Shown here piece by piece: positions 35,890-45,217 of a stretch of 64,000 nucleotides of DNA. Below the pieces are notes generated by a model. That model searched no databases and was not told where the DNA came from. It saw only the letters and a list, made by a program, of their open reading frames with translations. The first letter of the stretch is position 1, and each line of letters opens with the position of its first letter. The DNA comes from Promethearchaeota archaeon. GTDB lineage: Archaea; Asgardarchaeota; Lokiarchaeia; Sigyniarchaeales; SOKP01. The translations under genes and the position numbers were made by a program. The DNA is taken from the NCBI GenBank assembly GCA_016926735.1, contig JAFGOA010000215.1:1-64000 (forward strand), in the 5' to 3' direction.

Positions 35890-37062
35890 ATTAGTTTAAG
35901 AGGTTTATTTTTCTTTAGGTTTGATCAAAGAATTGGACCTTCTATAATTTTTAAATTACCAATAGATTTCGATAATACAGTTATTTCAAAACTACTATCA
36001 TTAATGGATTTAGAGGAAGAAAACATCTTTATTCATTCATTTGAAAATTATAAAAGTATCAACTTAATATTTAATATAGAGAGCAAATATACAAGAGGAA
36101 ATAAAGAGACACTTCAAATTTCATTAGTAATTGATAGAGATTCTAAAATAGATGAGAGCTTCTTAGAAAAACTCCTTGTGAAATTTATCAGATCAATTAA
36201 AGAAATAACAGATTTGGATAACTTCTTCTTTTCTATTTCTACTGAACATGAAAAACACTTTCAAATACAAGAACAATTGATTTTATTATTTCAAACATTT
36301 TATCAATCTACTAAAACAACAATAGATATTTTAATTGAGAAAGAACATGAATATCAAACTTTATTTGAAAACGCTAGAGATGCTATAATACTGTTTGATA
36401 TTAATTCATTTGAAATAATAGATATGAATAGTTATACTGAAACAATATTTGATCTACCAAAAAATAAAATCTTAGAACAAAAAATTACTGAACTTTTAAA
36501 AATCAAAGAACATGAAATATTTAAAAATAAATTACTTAAATTAAGTTCAGAAGAATTTTCTGAATTTATTGAATTAAACTTCAAAAATAATAGAGGACGA
36601 GAAATCTTTCTTGAAATAAATGCTAATAGTATAGGTGAGAAAAAAAAAAATATAATCCAAATTGTAATTAGAGATATAACTAAAAGAACACTTCTTCAAA
36701 TTGCGTTAAATGAACGTTTAAAAGAACTAAACGCATTATATAAACTTTCAAAATTGATGGACAAAAAGAATTATTCAATACATCAAATCTTGGATAAATG
36801 CTTGATCATTATACAAAATGCTATGAAATTTCCTCATATTGCGCGTGTTAGAATTCTATTTAATAAGGAAGTATGGATTAGTAATGATTTTAAAGAAACT
36901 GAGTGGAAAATATCTACTCATATTAAAATATACAATAAATTATTAGATCTCGAAGTTTTTTATATTGAAGAAAAAGAATTTTTAGAAGAAAAATTGACTT
37001 TTTTATTTGAATTTGCTCATAGATTAAGATTATCCATATTAAATAAGATTGGAGTCCTCTAG
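35890..37062 (+). CDS. longin/roadblock-like, PAS and GAF-like sensor protein without kinase
   Basis: About 390 aa. The N-terminal about 115 residues (LRGLFFFRFDQRIGPSIIFKLP) are a longin-like sensor domain with the FRFD..IGP signature common in Asgard proteins. A short coiled linker leads into a PAS domain (YQTLFENARDAIILFDINSFEIIDMN, ending IQIVIRDITKR; about residues 155-265). The C-terminal region (LNALYKLSKLMDKKN...IARVRILF) resembles a GAF domain. No histidine-kinase ATP-binding domain follows, so the output is by protein contact. The track start GTG 35881 overlaps the GGTG that would serve as Shine-Dalgarno; ATT 35890, 6 nt after it, is my choice. Cytoplasmic signal perception is the likely role. 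Confidence 0.75.
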   Translation: MSLRGLFFFRFDQRIGPSIIFKLPIDFDNTVISKLLSLMDLEEENIFIHSFENYKSINLIFNIESKYTRGNKETLQISLVIDRDSKIDESFLEKLLVKFIRSIKEITDLDNFFFSISTEHEKHFQIQEQLILLFQTFYQSTKTTIDILIEKEHEYQTLFENARDAIILFDINSFEIIDMNSYTETIFDLPKNKILEQKITELLKIKEHEIFKNKLLKLSSEEFSEFIELNFKNNRGREIFLEINANSIGEKKKNIIQIVIRDITKRTLLQIALNERLKELNALYKLSKLMDKKNYSIHQILDKCLIIIQNAMKFPHIARVRILFNKEVWISNDFKETEWKISTHIKIYNKLLDLEVFYIEEKEFLEEKLTFLFEFAHRLRLSILNKIGVL

Positions 37063-37200
37063 AAAAGATTTTATATAATAAAAATTTGATATTAAGCTAA
37101 TCTAATTAATCCTATTGTCTTTTAATAATAAATTTTAAACTAAATTTTTATAAGGATATCTAATATTAAATATATTTATTCTATAGAAAATGAAAAAATT

Positions 37201-38130
37201 ATGAAAAAACAATATTTAATTTCTGTAAGTATAATTATTACAATTATTATTATATTAGGAATCATATATTACAATGATATATTAACCTTTTTTAATATTA
37301 CTAGTGAATTAAATAAACTAAAAGTTAATTTAATTATCATTAATTTATTGGTTTATGTTATAAGAACATTATTAATAAAACTAATCAATATTTTGTTAAA
37401 ATATAAAATGTTGAGATTTTTAATTACTTTTCTCTTGAATATTATATGGATTGGATTTCTATTTTGGCTAATTTTTATCCTATCTCCTGAGTTAGGTATA
37501 GCAATTGTGTCTTTTCTAATTGTATCGATATCTCTAACATTTAAAGATAGAATTAGTAACATAACATCTAGCATAATGATATTAGTATCAAAATCTATAG
37601 ATATTGGTGATTTAATTGAAACAAATAATTATCAAGGAATTGTGTCTAAAATAACATTAAATTATACAAAATTGGTAGATTTTTCAGGAATTGAAATATT
37701 TTTACCTAATATAAATATATACAATGCATCTATTAAGAGATTCACTCAAAATATATCACGATTATCTGAAGAAAAAGATTATGAATTGCATGACTATATT
37801 AAAATCTTTCAAGATCTTATAACATTTAAAGAGGAAAAATTCACTCGATATATTAAGACTGTAGAAATTCCTTACAGTTTCATAAACAAGGAATTAAATG
37901 AACAATTAACGATTCCTTTTGATAAATATACACAATTGCTAGGAATCAGACCATTTGCTTATGCAAATTATACAAATTTTAACCGTCTTAATTTTACTTT
38001 ACAACTATTATCTAAAGATCCTAATATGATAATAACATATAAAAATCAATTTATGAAAGACATATTATATGAATTGGCATCAGAAAAAATAATGTTTAAT
38101 TCCAATTTAAATAATTTGGAGGAAGAATAA
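37201..38130 (+). CDS. MscS-like mechanosensitive channel protein
   Basis: A 309-aa membrane protein with four predicted helices at about residues 4-24, 42-66, 72-94 and 97-120. The last is the pore-lining region, continuing into ISNITSSIMILVSKSIDIGDLI, the MscS pattern of pore helix then beta domain (GIVSKITLNYTKLVDFSGIEIFLPN). The C-terminal domain is cytoplasmic and divergent. It ends right at the ATG of the next MscS gene, so the two are translationally coupled and may form a heteromeric channel or a functional pair. Confidence 0.75.
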   Translation: MKKQYLISVSIIITIIIILGIIYYNDILTFFNITSELNKLKVNLIIINLLVYVIRTLLIKLINILLKYKMLRFLITFLLNIIWIGFLFWLIFILSPELGIAIVSFLIVSISLTFKDRISNITSSIMILVSKSIDIGDLIETNNYQGIVSKITLNYTKLVDFSGIEIFLPNINIYNASIKRFTQNISRLSEEKDYELHDYIKIFQDLITFKEEKFTRYIKTVEIPYSFINKELNEQLTIPFDKYTQLLGIRPFAYANYTNFNRLNFTLQLLSKDPNMIITYKNQFMKDILYELASEKIMFNSNLNNLEEE

Positions 38131-39006
38131 ATGGCATATTTTAGCACTGATTTAGAAGCATTTATTGTTATAATTATTATAGTTATAATATATTATATAA
38201 TTGGTAAAGTATTATCCAGTTTAATAAATAAACTTGATAGGTTAAATAGACGACAAAAAGTTATTCCCCCCTTTATATATAATTTATTGTCATTGATTCT
38301 GATCCTTTTTTTAGTTTTTAATGGATTTCCTATATTTGAGTCAATTGATCAACAATATTTGGGTGTTTTAATTGCTTCAGTTAGTACAGCAATAGCATTT
38401 GCTACAAGTGGAGTATTTTCAAATCTTATTTCCGGATTAGTATTATTATTAATTCATCCTTTTGATCTAGGAGATTTCATTGGGATAAAAGGAGATATTG
38501 GAATAGTTAGATCTATTCAACTTACTAGAACGATAATAGAAACAACAGATAATATTTTAATTGAAAAATCTAATAATGAACTTATTTCTTCTAATATAAC
38601 TAATTATTCTATTGGACTAAAAAAAGTAAAAAAAATGAATATTTTAAGACAAGATATTTTGAATAAAGGTTCAACTGTCTTAGATATAAAAGATAATACA
38701 ATAGAAGAAGACAAATCTATTCAAAATAAGATAAATTCATGGATAAAGACAGTCAGATCTAAGAAAATTCATAATTATTTTTTTAATATGCATTTTCCAT
38801 ATATAGGTTTTGATGAAAAAATTAAAAAAGTAAATGATATAGCCATATTATATAAATCAGAATTTGAATTTCAACCTACTTATTTTATTTTTACTTTTGA
38901 TGCTTTTATAACTGTTCGATTTAGAATATTAACTGATGATGCTGAAAAGATCCTTGAATTTCAACCGAAATTTGCAGAAGAGATTGCACGAATTATCGCT
39001 GAATAA
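38131..39006 (+). CDS. MscS-family mechanosensitive channel
   Basis: A 291-aa channel with three helices (about residues 9-30, 45-66, 72-105). The pore helix LGVLIASVSTAIAFATSGVFSNLISGLVLLLIHPFDLGDFI is close to the MscS consensus, followed by the beta domain GDIGIVRSIQLTRTIIETTDNILIEKSNN. The cytoplasmic C-terminal vestibule domain is present (PTYFIFTFDAFITVRFRI). A Shine-Dalgarno (GGAGGAAG) sits within the end of the preceding gene, and the ATG abuts its stop. It relieves turgor upon osmotic downshock. Confidence 0.85.
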   Translation: MAYFSTDLEAFIVIIIIVIIYYIIGKVLSSLINKLDRLNRRQKVIPPFIYNLLSLILILFLVFNGFPIFESIDQQYLGVLIASVSTAIAFATSGVFSNLISGLVLLLIHPFDLGDFIGIKGDIGIVRSIQLTRTIIETTDNILIEKSNNELISSNITNYSIGLKKVKKMNILRQDILNKGSTVLDIKDNTIEEDKSIQNKINSWIKTVRSKKIHNYFFNMHFPYIGFDEKIKKVNDIAILYKSEFEFQPTYFIFTFDAFITVRFRILTDDAEKILEFQPKFAEEIARIIAE

Positions 39007-39171
39007 TTTTTTTTCTTTTCTTTTTTTTAGCATAATACATAATTTATAGATTATAGATTTTTTTAAAGAATTCAAATTATTGATATAAAGTGAATAAAAA
39101 TTAATTAAAATTTATAATACAAATTATTTTATAGATTGTAAAACATAATACTTAGATTGTTATTAAATTAA

Positions 39172-39178
39172 AGGTGAT
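39172..39178 (+). promoter_or_regulatory. Shine-Dalgarno AGGTGAT overlapping the ORF-track GTG start
   Basis: AGGTGAT is followed after 4 nt by in-frame ATA 39183. The track start GTG 39174 is part of this motif and has no ribosome-binding site of its own. Confidence 0.45.
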
Positions 39179-39182
39179 AAAA

Positions 39183-39737
39183 ATAACAGAAAAAATACAA
39201 AAAACAAACTACAGAACTACAAATTTACTAGTAGGACTAATATTGGTATTTATAGCAATAATTGCGTTGTTTTATCCTGATATTACTAATCAAATTGTAA
39301 TAGTTATTCTTTCAATGGGTTTATTATTCATTGGTACAGCAAGAGTAGTGAATGCAGTATCAAAAGGAGAATTTAAAAATATTGACGTAGAGGCACGATT
39401 TCTTTCAGGAGTAATAGCAATAATAGTTGGAATCACTGCAATAATAACGATTATCCGGGATACCGGATTAGCTCTTGATATTTGGTATTATTTATTAGCT
39501 ACTGCTCTTTTAATTATCGGATTATCCAGGATAATTGTTGGATTAAAAATGAAAGAAGAAGTTGAAAAATGGTTTAAATATTATACTTTATTTACAGGCA
39601 TAGCAACTATCATATTTTCGATTATAGTTTATATAATTCCAGAAGCTGGTGGTATATATATTGTTGTATTAATATCATTATCATTATTGCTGAATGGAGT
39701 CCATAAGATAATTCTTAGTATTATAGGTCCAAAATAA
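39183..39737 (+). CDS. HdeD-like (DUF308) membrane protein
   Basis: About 184 aa with six transmembrane helices in three hairpins, each with the repeated pattern LLVGLILVFIAIIALFYPDIT / LLFIGTARVVNAVSKGE of the HdeD/DUF308 family. Bacterial HdeD is linked to acid resistance, but archaeal members are uncharacterised. I place the start at ATA 39183 rather than GTG 39174 because the GTG lies within AGGTGAT; only three residues differ. It follows the two MscS genes (about 175 bp) and converges with corA. Confidence 0.75.
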   Translation: MTEKIQKTNYRTTNLLVGLILVFIAIIALFYPDITNQIVIVILSMGLLFIGTARVVNAVSKGEFKNIDVEARFLSGVIAIIVGITAIITIIRDTGLALDIWYYLLATALLIIGLSRIIVGLKMKEEVEKWFKYYTLFTGIATIIFSIIVYIIPEAGGIYIVVLISLSLLLNGVHKIILSIIGPK

Positions 39738-39743
39738 TTATTT

Positions 39744-40730
39744 TTACAACCATTTTTTTTTTTTAAAATATAAAATCATTATAATAGCAATAAGAATCAT
39801 CAATAATATTAAAATTGGATATCCAAATGGAGATTTTAATTCAGGCATATCAAGGAAATTCATTCCATAAAATCCTGCAAGAAATGATAAGGGTATAAAT
39901 ACTGTAGATATAATAGTAAGTACTTTCATGATATCATTCATTTTGTTGCTTACACTTGATAAATACAGATCTAACATTCCGGTAATGATATCTCTACTGT
40001 TTTGTAATGAATCATTTATAAGATAAATATGATCATAGATATCCCTTAGATAAAATTGCATTTTTTCACTAGTTAATATTTGATCTTCACGTTGAAATTT
40101 ATTAATTATTTCTCTTACAGGCCATATCGATTTTCTAATTTCAATAATATTTCTTTTTAATTTATATATAGAATGTAATATTTCTATATGAGGTTCTTCT
40201 ATTAATTTATCTTCTATAAGTTCTATAGTTTCATTAATCGTTTCTTGTATAATTATATAATCATCAATAATAATATCTAAAAGTGTATATAGTAAATAAT
40301 CTGCGCCCATCTCTCGAACTCTCCCTTTTGGTATCATAATTCTATCAAATATTGGATTAAAAATATCAGATTCTTGTTCTCGAAAGGTAATTACATACTT
40401 TTTCCCTAAAATTAGACTAATCTGTTCTGTACCAAATACCTTGTCTTCATTATTCCAAATCACTTTTTTTAAAACAATAAAAGTAAACTCTCCATAATGT
40501 TCATATTTTGGCGCTTGATTTGTATTTAAGATATCCTCTAAGACTAGAGGATGAAAACCAAATAAAAAACCTAAATCTTCAATTACGTTTATATCTGTTA
40601 TTCCATCAATAATTATCCATCTAATTTTTAATGAATCTATTTCACTAATTTCTTTTTCTATTTTAAGATATTCTTTTATTATATATTCATTTTTATCATA
40701 ATCTATTACTTTGATCTTTGTATGCTCCAT
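39744..40730 (-). CDS. corA: CorA-type divalent metal (Mg2+/Co2+) channel
   Basis: A 328-aa CorA. The large N-terminal cytoplasmic domain (EDLGFLFGFHPLVLEDILN..QAPKYEHYGEFTFIVLKKV) leads into the long stalk helix, then two C-terminal transmembrane helices with the selectivity motif YGMN (FLAGFYGMNF) between them and a basic tail KKKKWL. Length and order are typical. It forms a pentameric Mg2+ channel in the cytoplasmic membrane. It is a single gene, convergent with the HdeD-like gene. Confidence 0.93.
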   Translation of the reverse strand: MEHTKIKVIDYDKNEYIIKEYLKIEKEISEIDSLKIRWIIIDGITDINVIEDLGFLFGFHPLVLEDILNTNQAPKYEHYGEFTFIVLKKVIWNNEDKVFGTEQISLILGKKYVITFREQESDIFNPIFDRIMIPKGRVREMGADYLLYTLLDIIIDDYIIIQETINETIELIEDKLIEEPHIEILHSIYKLKRNIIEIRKSIWPVREIINKFQREDQILTSEKMQFYLRDIYDHIYLINDSLQNSRDIITGMLDLYLSSVSNKMNDIMKVLTIISTVFIPLSFLAGFYGMNFLDMPELKSPFGYPILILLMILIAIIMILYFKKKKWL

Positions 40731-40971
40731 TTTTTTTTCTGCTGTAACTATTAAACTCCCTGGAGGTAAACCAGCCTTCTTCCTTGATTTTTTTAAGTTT
40801 TTTTTTTTACTTATTTTAAAAATATTTTTTCACCAGATTTTATTCTTTTAATGAATTAGATTCTTGATTATGATTTATACTAATTTTTTTGTAATATTTA
40901 AAATTAATTTTTATTTTAGTTGGTTAAAATAATATCTATATAATAATATTAATTAGAAAAAGAGTCTTTTT

Positions 40972-41376
40972 TTAATAAGATTCTTTTCGAGTAAGTAGAT
41001 AAAAATAGAACCCTATCACACCCATTATATAAAATATAAAAACCATTATAATATTATAAATAGCCAGCTGTCCCACATATATCATTGATCCAAAATTAAA
41101 GGTACCTATAATAAATGAAAAGAAGACCATAATTATCACTAGAAATTTTAAGATTTCTTTATTATTCAAAATTAAAGCATATATAATGACAAAAATAAGA
41201 GTGATATTGTAGATAGTGAGGTATAATGCCCATCCAGAGGGAGCCCAAATAAATGAATCTGAGCTTAATTCTGATAATGAAAATTGTATTAATATAGTAA
41301 GCGTTATGATTATTATCCATATGAATAAATATAATCTAAAAATATTATCTTTAGAAATTTTTATTTGAATGCTCAT
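40972..41376 (-). CDS. small four-helix membrane protein
   Basis: A 134-aa protein with four hydrophobic helices at about residues 13-33, 45-66, 73-94 and 103-128, short loops and a polar N terminus (MSIQIKISKDN). No family is recognised. It is divergent from gatB with about 120 bp between the starts. Confidence 0.6.
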   Translation of the reverse strand: MSIQIKISKDNIFRLYLFIWIIIITLTILIQFSLSELSSDSFIWAPSGWALYLTIYNITLIFVIIYALILNNKEILKFLVIIMVFFSFIIGTFNFGSMIYVGQLAIYNIIMVFIFYIMGVIGFYFYLLTRKESY

Positions 41377-41503
41377 ATTATTGATTTATTTTTATAAGTA
41401 TATAAATTTTGTACTATAATAATAAAAATTTTATTTTAAAACCAATTAATTATTTCAAACTATTTGATTTTTTAATTAATACTATAATATCAATTTGATT
41501 TTG

Positions 41504-42949
41504 ATGTCTGAAACTAAAGTTATTATTGGTCTTGAAGTACATATTCAATTGACAAATCTTAATACAAAACTATTCTGTGGTTGTAATAGTGATTATCGGG
41601 GAAAAGAACAAAATACATTAGTTTGTCCAATTTGTTTAGGATTACCAGGTTCACTACCAGTTCTAAATGAAAAGGCAATAGAATTTGCAACGAGGTTAGC
41701 TCTTGCTTTAAATTGTAAGATAAATGAAGAATTTTGGTTTTTTAGAAAGAATTATTTCTATCCAGATCTTCCTAAAGCATTTCAAATAAGTCAATATAAT
41801 AAAGCTGGAGGAAAAGCTTTTGGAGATGGTGGAACTATAAAAATTCGATTAGACGGAGAAAAAAAAGAGATTAACCTAGATAGAATTCATTTAGAAGAGG
41901 ATCCTGCAAAATTAGTCCATAAAGGAAGTATTGCGTCATCACCATATACACTTGTGGATTATAATCGTTCTGGAATTTCACTTATAGAAATAGTATCTCA
42001 ACCAGTAATGAAATCTCCAGAAGAAGCAAGAGAGTTTTTAAATCAATTAAAATCTATTATACAATATACTGAAATTGCAGATTTGAATTTGGAAGGATCA
42101 GTAAGAGTGGATGCTAATATTTCAATTGAAGGTAATCCTCGTTCAGAGGTTAAGAATATAAATAGTTTTAAAGAAGTTGAGCGAGCATTAAAATGGGAGA
42201 TACAAAGGCAACGAAATGCAATAAAACGAGGGAAAGAACTCATTCAAGAAACAAGACATTGGGATGATAAAAGAAGAATTACTATTGGATTAAGAACAAA
42301 AGAATTTGAGAAAGATTATCGATACTTTCCTGAACAAGATCTAGTTCCAATCAATATAGATGGAAAATATGTGGAAAATATAAAAAAGAACCTTCCAGAA
42401 ATGCCTGATCAACGAATGAAAAGAATTCAGGAACAATATGGATTATCTGAATTTGATTCTGAAATATTAGTTCTTGATAAAAATATAGCAGATTTTTTTG
42501 AAGAAGGAGTAAAAGAAATTGAAGTATTAGGCCAAGAAGGATTTAAATTATTTTGTAATTGGTTAATGGGAGATATTTCTCGATGGTTAAATGAAAATAA
42601 TAAAAATATTAATGAAACACAATTACAACCACATCAAATATCTAAATTAATAGAATATATAGATAAAGGGAAAATAACGGGAAAGATTGCAAAAAGCTTT
42701 ATTAATGATATGATGAAAGGTATTCCTGTAGAGGAAATATTAGAGAAAACAGGTAAACAAAGGATAGCAGATGAAAAAACGCTCTCTAAAATTATAGATG
42801 ATGTATTTCAAGAAAACCCCGAAATAGTTAAAGATTATAAAAGAAATCCACGAGCATTAGAAGCATTAATAGGTAAATGTATGCAAAAAACTAGAGGACA
42901 AGCTGATCCAAATATTACACGCAATTTAATTTTAGAAAAAATTAAATAA
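41504..42949 (+). CDS. gatB: Asp/Glu-tRNA amidotransferase subunit B
   Basis: About 481 aa. GatB binds the misacylated tRNA and phosphorylates the glutamate side chain before GatA-supplied ammonia completes the amide. Family blocks include VIIGLEVHIQL at the N terminus, the zinc-site CGCNSDYRGKEQNTLVCPICLGLPGSLPVLN, KNYFYPDLPKAFQISQY, DYNRSGISLIEIV and RSEVKNINSFK, and a C-terminal YqeY-like tail domain ending GQADPNITRNLI. I use ATG 41504 (MSETKVIIG) instead of TTG 41495. gatA is at 25634. The subunit is GatB rather than GatE, as no AspRS-like insertion is present. Confidence 0.95.
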   Translation: MSETKVIIGLEVHIQLTNLNTKLFCGCNSDYRGKEQNTLVCPICLGLPGSLPVLNEKAIEFATRLALALNCKINEEFWFFRKNYFYPDLPKAFQISQYNKAGGKAFGDGGTIKIRLDGEKKEINLDRIHLEEDPAKLVHKGSIASSPYTLVDYNRSGISLIEIVSQPVMKSPEEAREFLNQLKSIIQYTEIADLNLEGSVRVDANISIEGNPRSEVKNINSFKEVERALKWEIQRQRNAIKRGKELIQETRHWDDKRRITIGLRTKEFEKDYRYFPEQDLVPINIDGKYVENIKKNLPEMPDQRMKRIQEQYGLSEFDSEILVLDKNIADFFEEGVKEIEVLGQEGFKLFCNWLMGDISRWLNENNKNINETQLQPHQISKLIEYIDKGKITGKIAKSFINDMMKGIPVEEILEKTGKQRIADEKTLSKIIDDVFQENPEIVKDYKRNPRALEALIGKCMQKTRGQADPNITRNLILEKIK

Positions 42950-42983
42950 ATTTAAAAAAAAAATTATTTATTATTTAAAATTT
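42950..42983. terminator. A/T-rich convergent terminator region
   Basis: This 34-bp gap lies between the converging stops of gatB and the 42984 gene. It consists almost wholly of A and T runs usable as oligo-T termination in both directions. Confidence 0.3.
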
Positions 42984-43730
42984 CTATTGTACAACCGTAA
43001 TCCACTTATTTTGTGGATAGAGTATATTTGCTATCATCAGTGCGTGAAAAGCATTAGTATAAAAGATTGGATCTAAATTAACGGATATGTAATCATAATT
43101 ATCTATATTATTTTTATATGAATGATCTAGATACATATATACACATGGAAAAGGTAATATTTGAACACCAATTCCGAATTTTGCATCCCTATTTCCTCTA
43201 CAATTTATATGGTATATCCATAATAATATAGTTAACACAATAGCAACTATTATGACTACAGTCACAGCTGCAGCTATAGCAACAGTAGTAAGAGAAACTG
43301 AAGAAGCGATTAGGCTTATTAAGGGGACGACTATTGTACTGAACGCAGAATGGCCTGAGGCCACACCAATTGCAAAATTGAGTAGACTTAATCCAGATAA
43401 GGCCATATTTACTGCAGAAATTCCTGTGGAAATAATTGCATTTGCAAGATTTAAATCTAAATTAAACCATAATACATATAAGCTATACATAAAAGATGTT
43501 AATACATAATGTTTAAATGCAAAACTATGTTCCGATTCTGATACTGATTGAGATGTCTTAAGAGCAGAGCTAAAATCATCTAATTCTGATATATTCTCTT
43601 CAGATTGAGTACTTGTTAGCGAGGTTATAAGTACACCACTTATAGAAGATATTAGAATTATTGATACTAAAAGACTAATTTTTATTGCACTTCTTCTTTC
43701 AATTAATTTCTCATTTATTTTAAAATTCAT
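42984..43730 (-). CDS. membrane protein of unknown function
   Basis: A 248-aa protein. A hydrophobic segment near the N terminus (about residues 18-37, LLVSIILISSISGVLITSL) may be a signal-anchor. The middle has further membrane stretches: AFKHYVLTSFMYSLYVLWF, then a long small-residue-rich region from about 115 to 175 (SLLNFAIGVASG, LIASSVSLTTVAIAAAVTVVIIVAIVLTILLWI). The C-terminal about 70 residues are polar and aromatic with two Cys. I recognise no family. Its promoter box at 43797 closely matches that of the secreted protein at 797-1345. Confidence 0.6.
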   Translation of the reverse strand: MNFKINEKLIERRSAIKISLLVSIILISSISGVLITSLTSTQSEENISELDDFSSALKTSQSVSESEHSFAFKHYVLTSFMYSLYVLWFNLDLNLANAIISTGISAVNMALSGLSLLNFAIGVASGHSAFSTIVVPLISLIASSVSLTTVAIAAAVTVVIIVAIVLTILLWIYHINCRGNRDAKFGIGVQILPFPCVYMYLDHSYKNNIDNYDYISVNLDPIFYTNAFHALMIANILYPQNKWITVVQ

Positions 43731-43796
43731 ATTTTTTCGCCTATTTATTATATTAGTTAATTTTTAGAACGTTATTATAAATTCATTGATATCGTT

Positions 43797-43815
43797 ATAT
43801 AAATCGATCAGGTCT
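43797..43815 (-). promoter_or_regulatory. TATA box with adjacent GATCAGG element
   Basis: The plus strand reads ATATAAATCGATCAGGTCT, matching 1398-1417 apart from one inserted base and two changes. It lies 67 bp upstream of the start at 43730 on the minus strand, a suitable promoter distance for a leadered transcript. Confidence 0.45.
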
Positions 43816-43872
43816 AGGTTTTTCCAAAAATTTAGAATAAGTATTTATGAGGTTTTTTTTATTCAAATAGAC

Positions 43873-45180
43873 TTAGCTAAGCTTATTTTTATCTTTTTGA
43901 CTTCTATATTTAGAATCTATTTTATCTACTTTATCTTTCAGTTCATTATATAAATCAAGAAACTCAGAAGAGACACAGATAGGAGTTTTTCCTAATTCAT
44001 CAATTATCAAATTATACTCTTTTTCATTAGTAAAAATATTCTTAAATTTATTTTCTATTTGCTGAGGAACTTTCCCATATTCAGATGATAAAATATATTC
44101 ACTCTCATCTCTGATAAATTCAGAAGGTATGTGAGCAAAATATTTTTTTATTAAATTATATGCTTCCTTATATTCGTTCATATCTATGCATGATTTTTTT
44201 AATAGTCTTTTGAATTCTTTTTCAAAATCATTTGAAAAATTAACTAAGCATTCTCTTAATATTTTTGATGTTTTTGAGGCAATTAAACCTACTGTAATAT
44301 ATTCTGTTCTATTTAATGTGAGTATACCATTAAAAAGATTAATATCTATTAGACCTCCTCTTCTCATTATTTCTTCGCTCATTACCTCTACTGCATTAAG
44401 AAATCCTGTGAACATTATCTCATTTATATCTGAATCAGACCAATCAAAATCAAATAATGGATTTCCATCATGATCTCTTACAATAATTCTAAAAACTTTA
44501 TAACGCAATACAAAGAGAAGTTTTGGCTCCTGATAAAGCCTTAAGACTCCAATTGAAAATCCAATTACTAATGGAATATTTAAAAATGTATAAAAATATG
44601 GTTCAATATAATGTATAAAAATAATTAAGATAGCTCCAATTGTTGCAATATTTGTACCCATAAAAATTTGAAAGCCTTTTTTTTTTATTGGAAGAGGTGC
44701 ACTCATCCAAGTTTTAAATCCCCAAAAGAAAACATAACAAGCAATAAAAATATGATAAAGCAAAATTATAATTAAAAATAATCCCATCCATGACGTTCTT
44801 AAATACCCATATATGCTTGTTATTTGAACTGCTTCAGGTTGTATTCCTAAATATATAAGAAGTATACCTAGACTACATATAATTACAAAATAACTGGAAA
44901 AAATCGTTTCTTTCATTGTATAATTAACAAAAATAGCAACAAAAAATGCAAGAGGAAACCATAATATTCCACTTATACGGGCAAAGATATTATTTTCAAA
45001 TAATAAGGAAAATATATTGAATAAATTCATAATACCAAATAATCCCGCAACTATACTATAATAAAGAATAGAAGGTATTTTCAAAGATCTTGATCTAATT
45101 TGAAATAAAATTGTTGCTAAAATTGAAAGAGTAGCCATTAAAATTCCGTTAATAATTTCCAATATAAATAATATTTCCAT
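43873..45180 (-). CDS. 7TM receptor-like protein with cytoplasmic longin/roadblock-like domain
   Basis: A 435-aa protein. Seven hydrophobic helices lie at about residues 4-26, 36-60, 66-88, 93-111, 128-155, 172-193 and 198-216. The soluble part then begins with FRIIVRDHDGNPLFDFDW..SDINEIMFTGFLNAVEVMSEEI, a sensor-like longin/roadblock fold also present at the C terminus of the TPR protein at 53963. A helical tail follows (about 330-435), ending in a charged coil. The layout of a 7TM sensor with an internal GTPase-adaptor-like domain is suggestive of signal transduction. No rhodopsin Lys or histidine kinase is seen. It lies 37 bp downstream of the winged-helix gene on the same strand, so they may be an operon. 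Confidence 0.7.
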   Translation of the reverse strand: MEILFILEIINGILMATLSILATILFQIRSRSLKIPSILYYSIVAGLFGIMNLFNIFSLLFENNIFARISGILWFPLAFFVAIFVNYTMKETIFSSYFVIICSLGILLIYLGIQPEAVQITSIYGYLRTSWMGLFLIIILLYHIFIACYVFFWGFKTWMSAPLPIKKKGFQIFMGTNIATIGAILIIFIHYIEPYFYTFLNIPLVIGFSIGVLRLYQEPKLLFVLRYKVFRIIVRDHDGNPLFDFDWSDSDINEIMFTGFLNAVEVMSEEIMRRGGLIDINLFNGILTLNRTEYITVGLIASKTSKILRECLVNFSNDFEKEFKRLLKKSCIDMNEYKEAYNLIKKYFAHIPSEFIRDESEYILSSEYGKVPQQIENKFKNIFTNEKEYNLIIDELGKTPICVSSEFLDLYNELKDKVDKIDSKYRSQKDKNKLS

Positions 45181-45217
45181 TTTTAAACTCCTTTATTTTG
45201 TTATATCATCTAAAATT

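Noticed and set aside
37353-37574. Minus-strand ORF of 73 aa
   Set aside because: Antisense to the first MscS-like gene.
42043-42243. Minus-strand ORF of 66 aa
   Set aside because: Antisense to gatB.
43252-43509. Plus-strand ORF of 85 aa
   Set aside because: Antisense to the hydrophobic centre of the 42984 membrane protein.
44186-44473. Plus-strand ORF of 95 aa
   Set aside because: Antisense to the 7TM protein's cytoplasmic domain.
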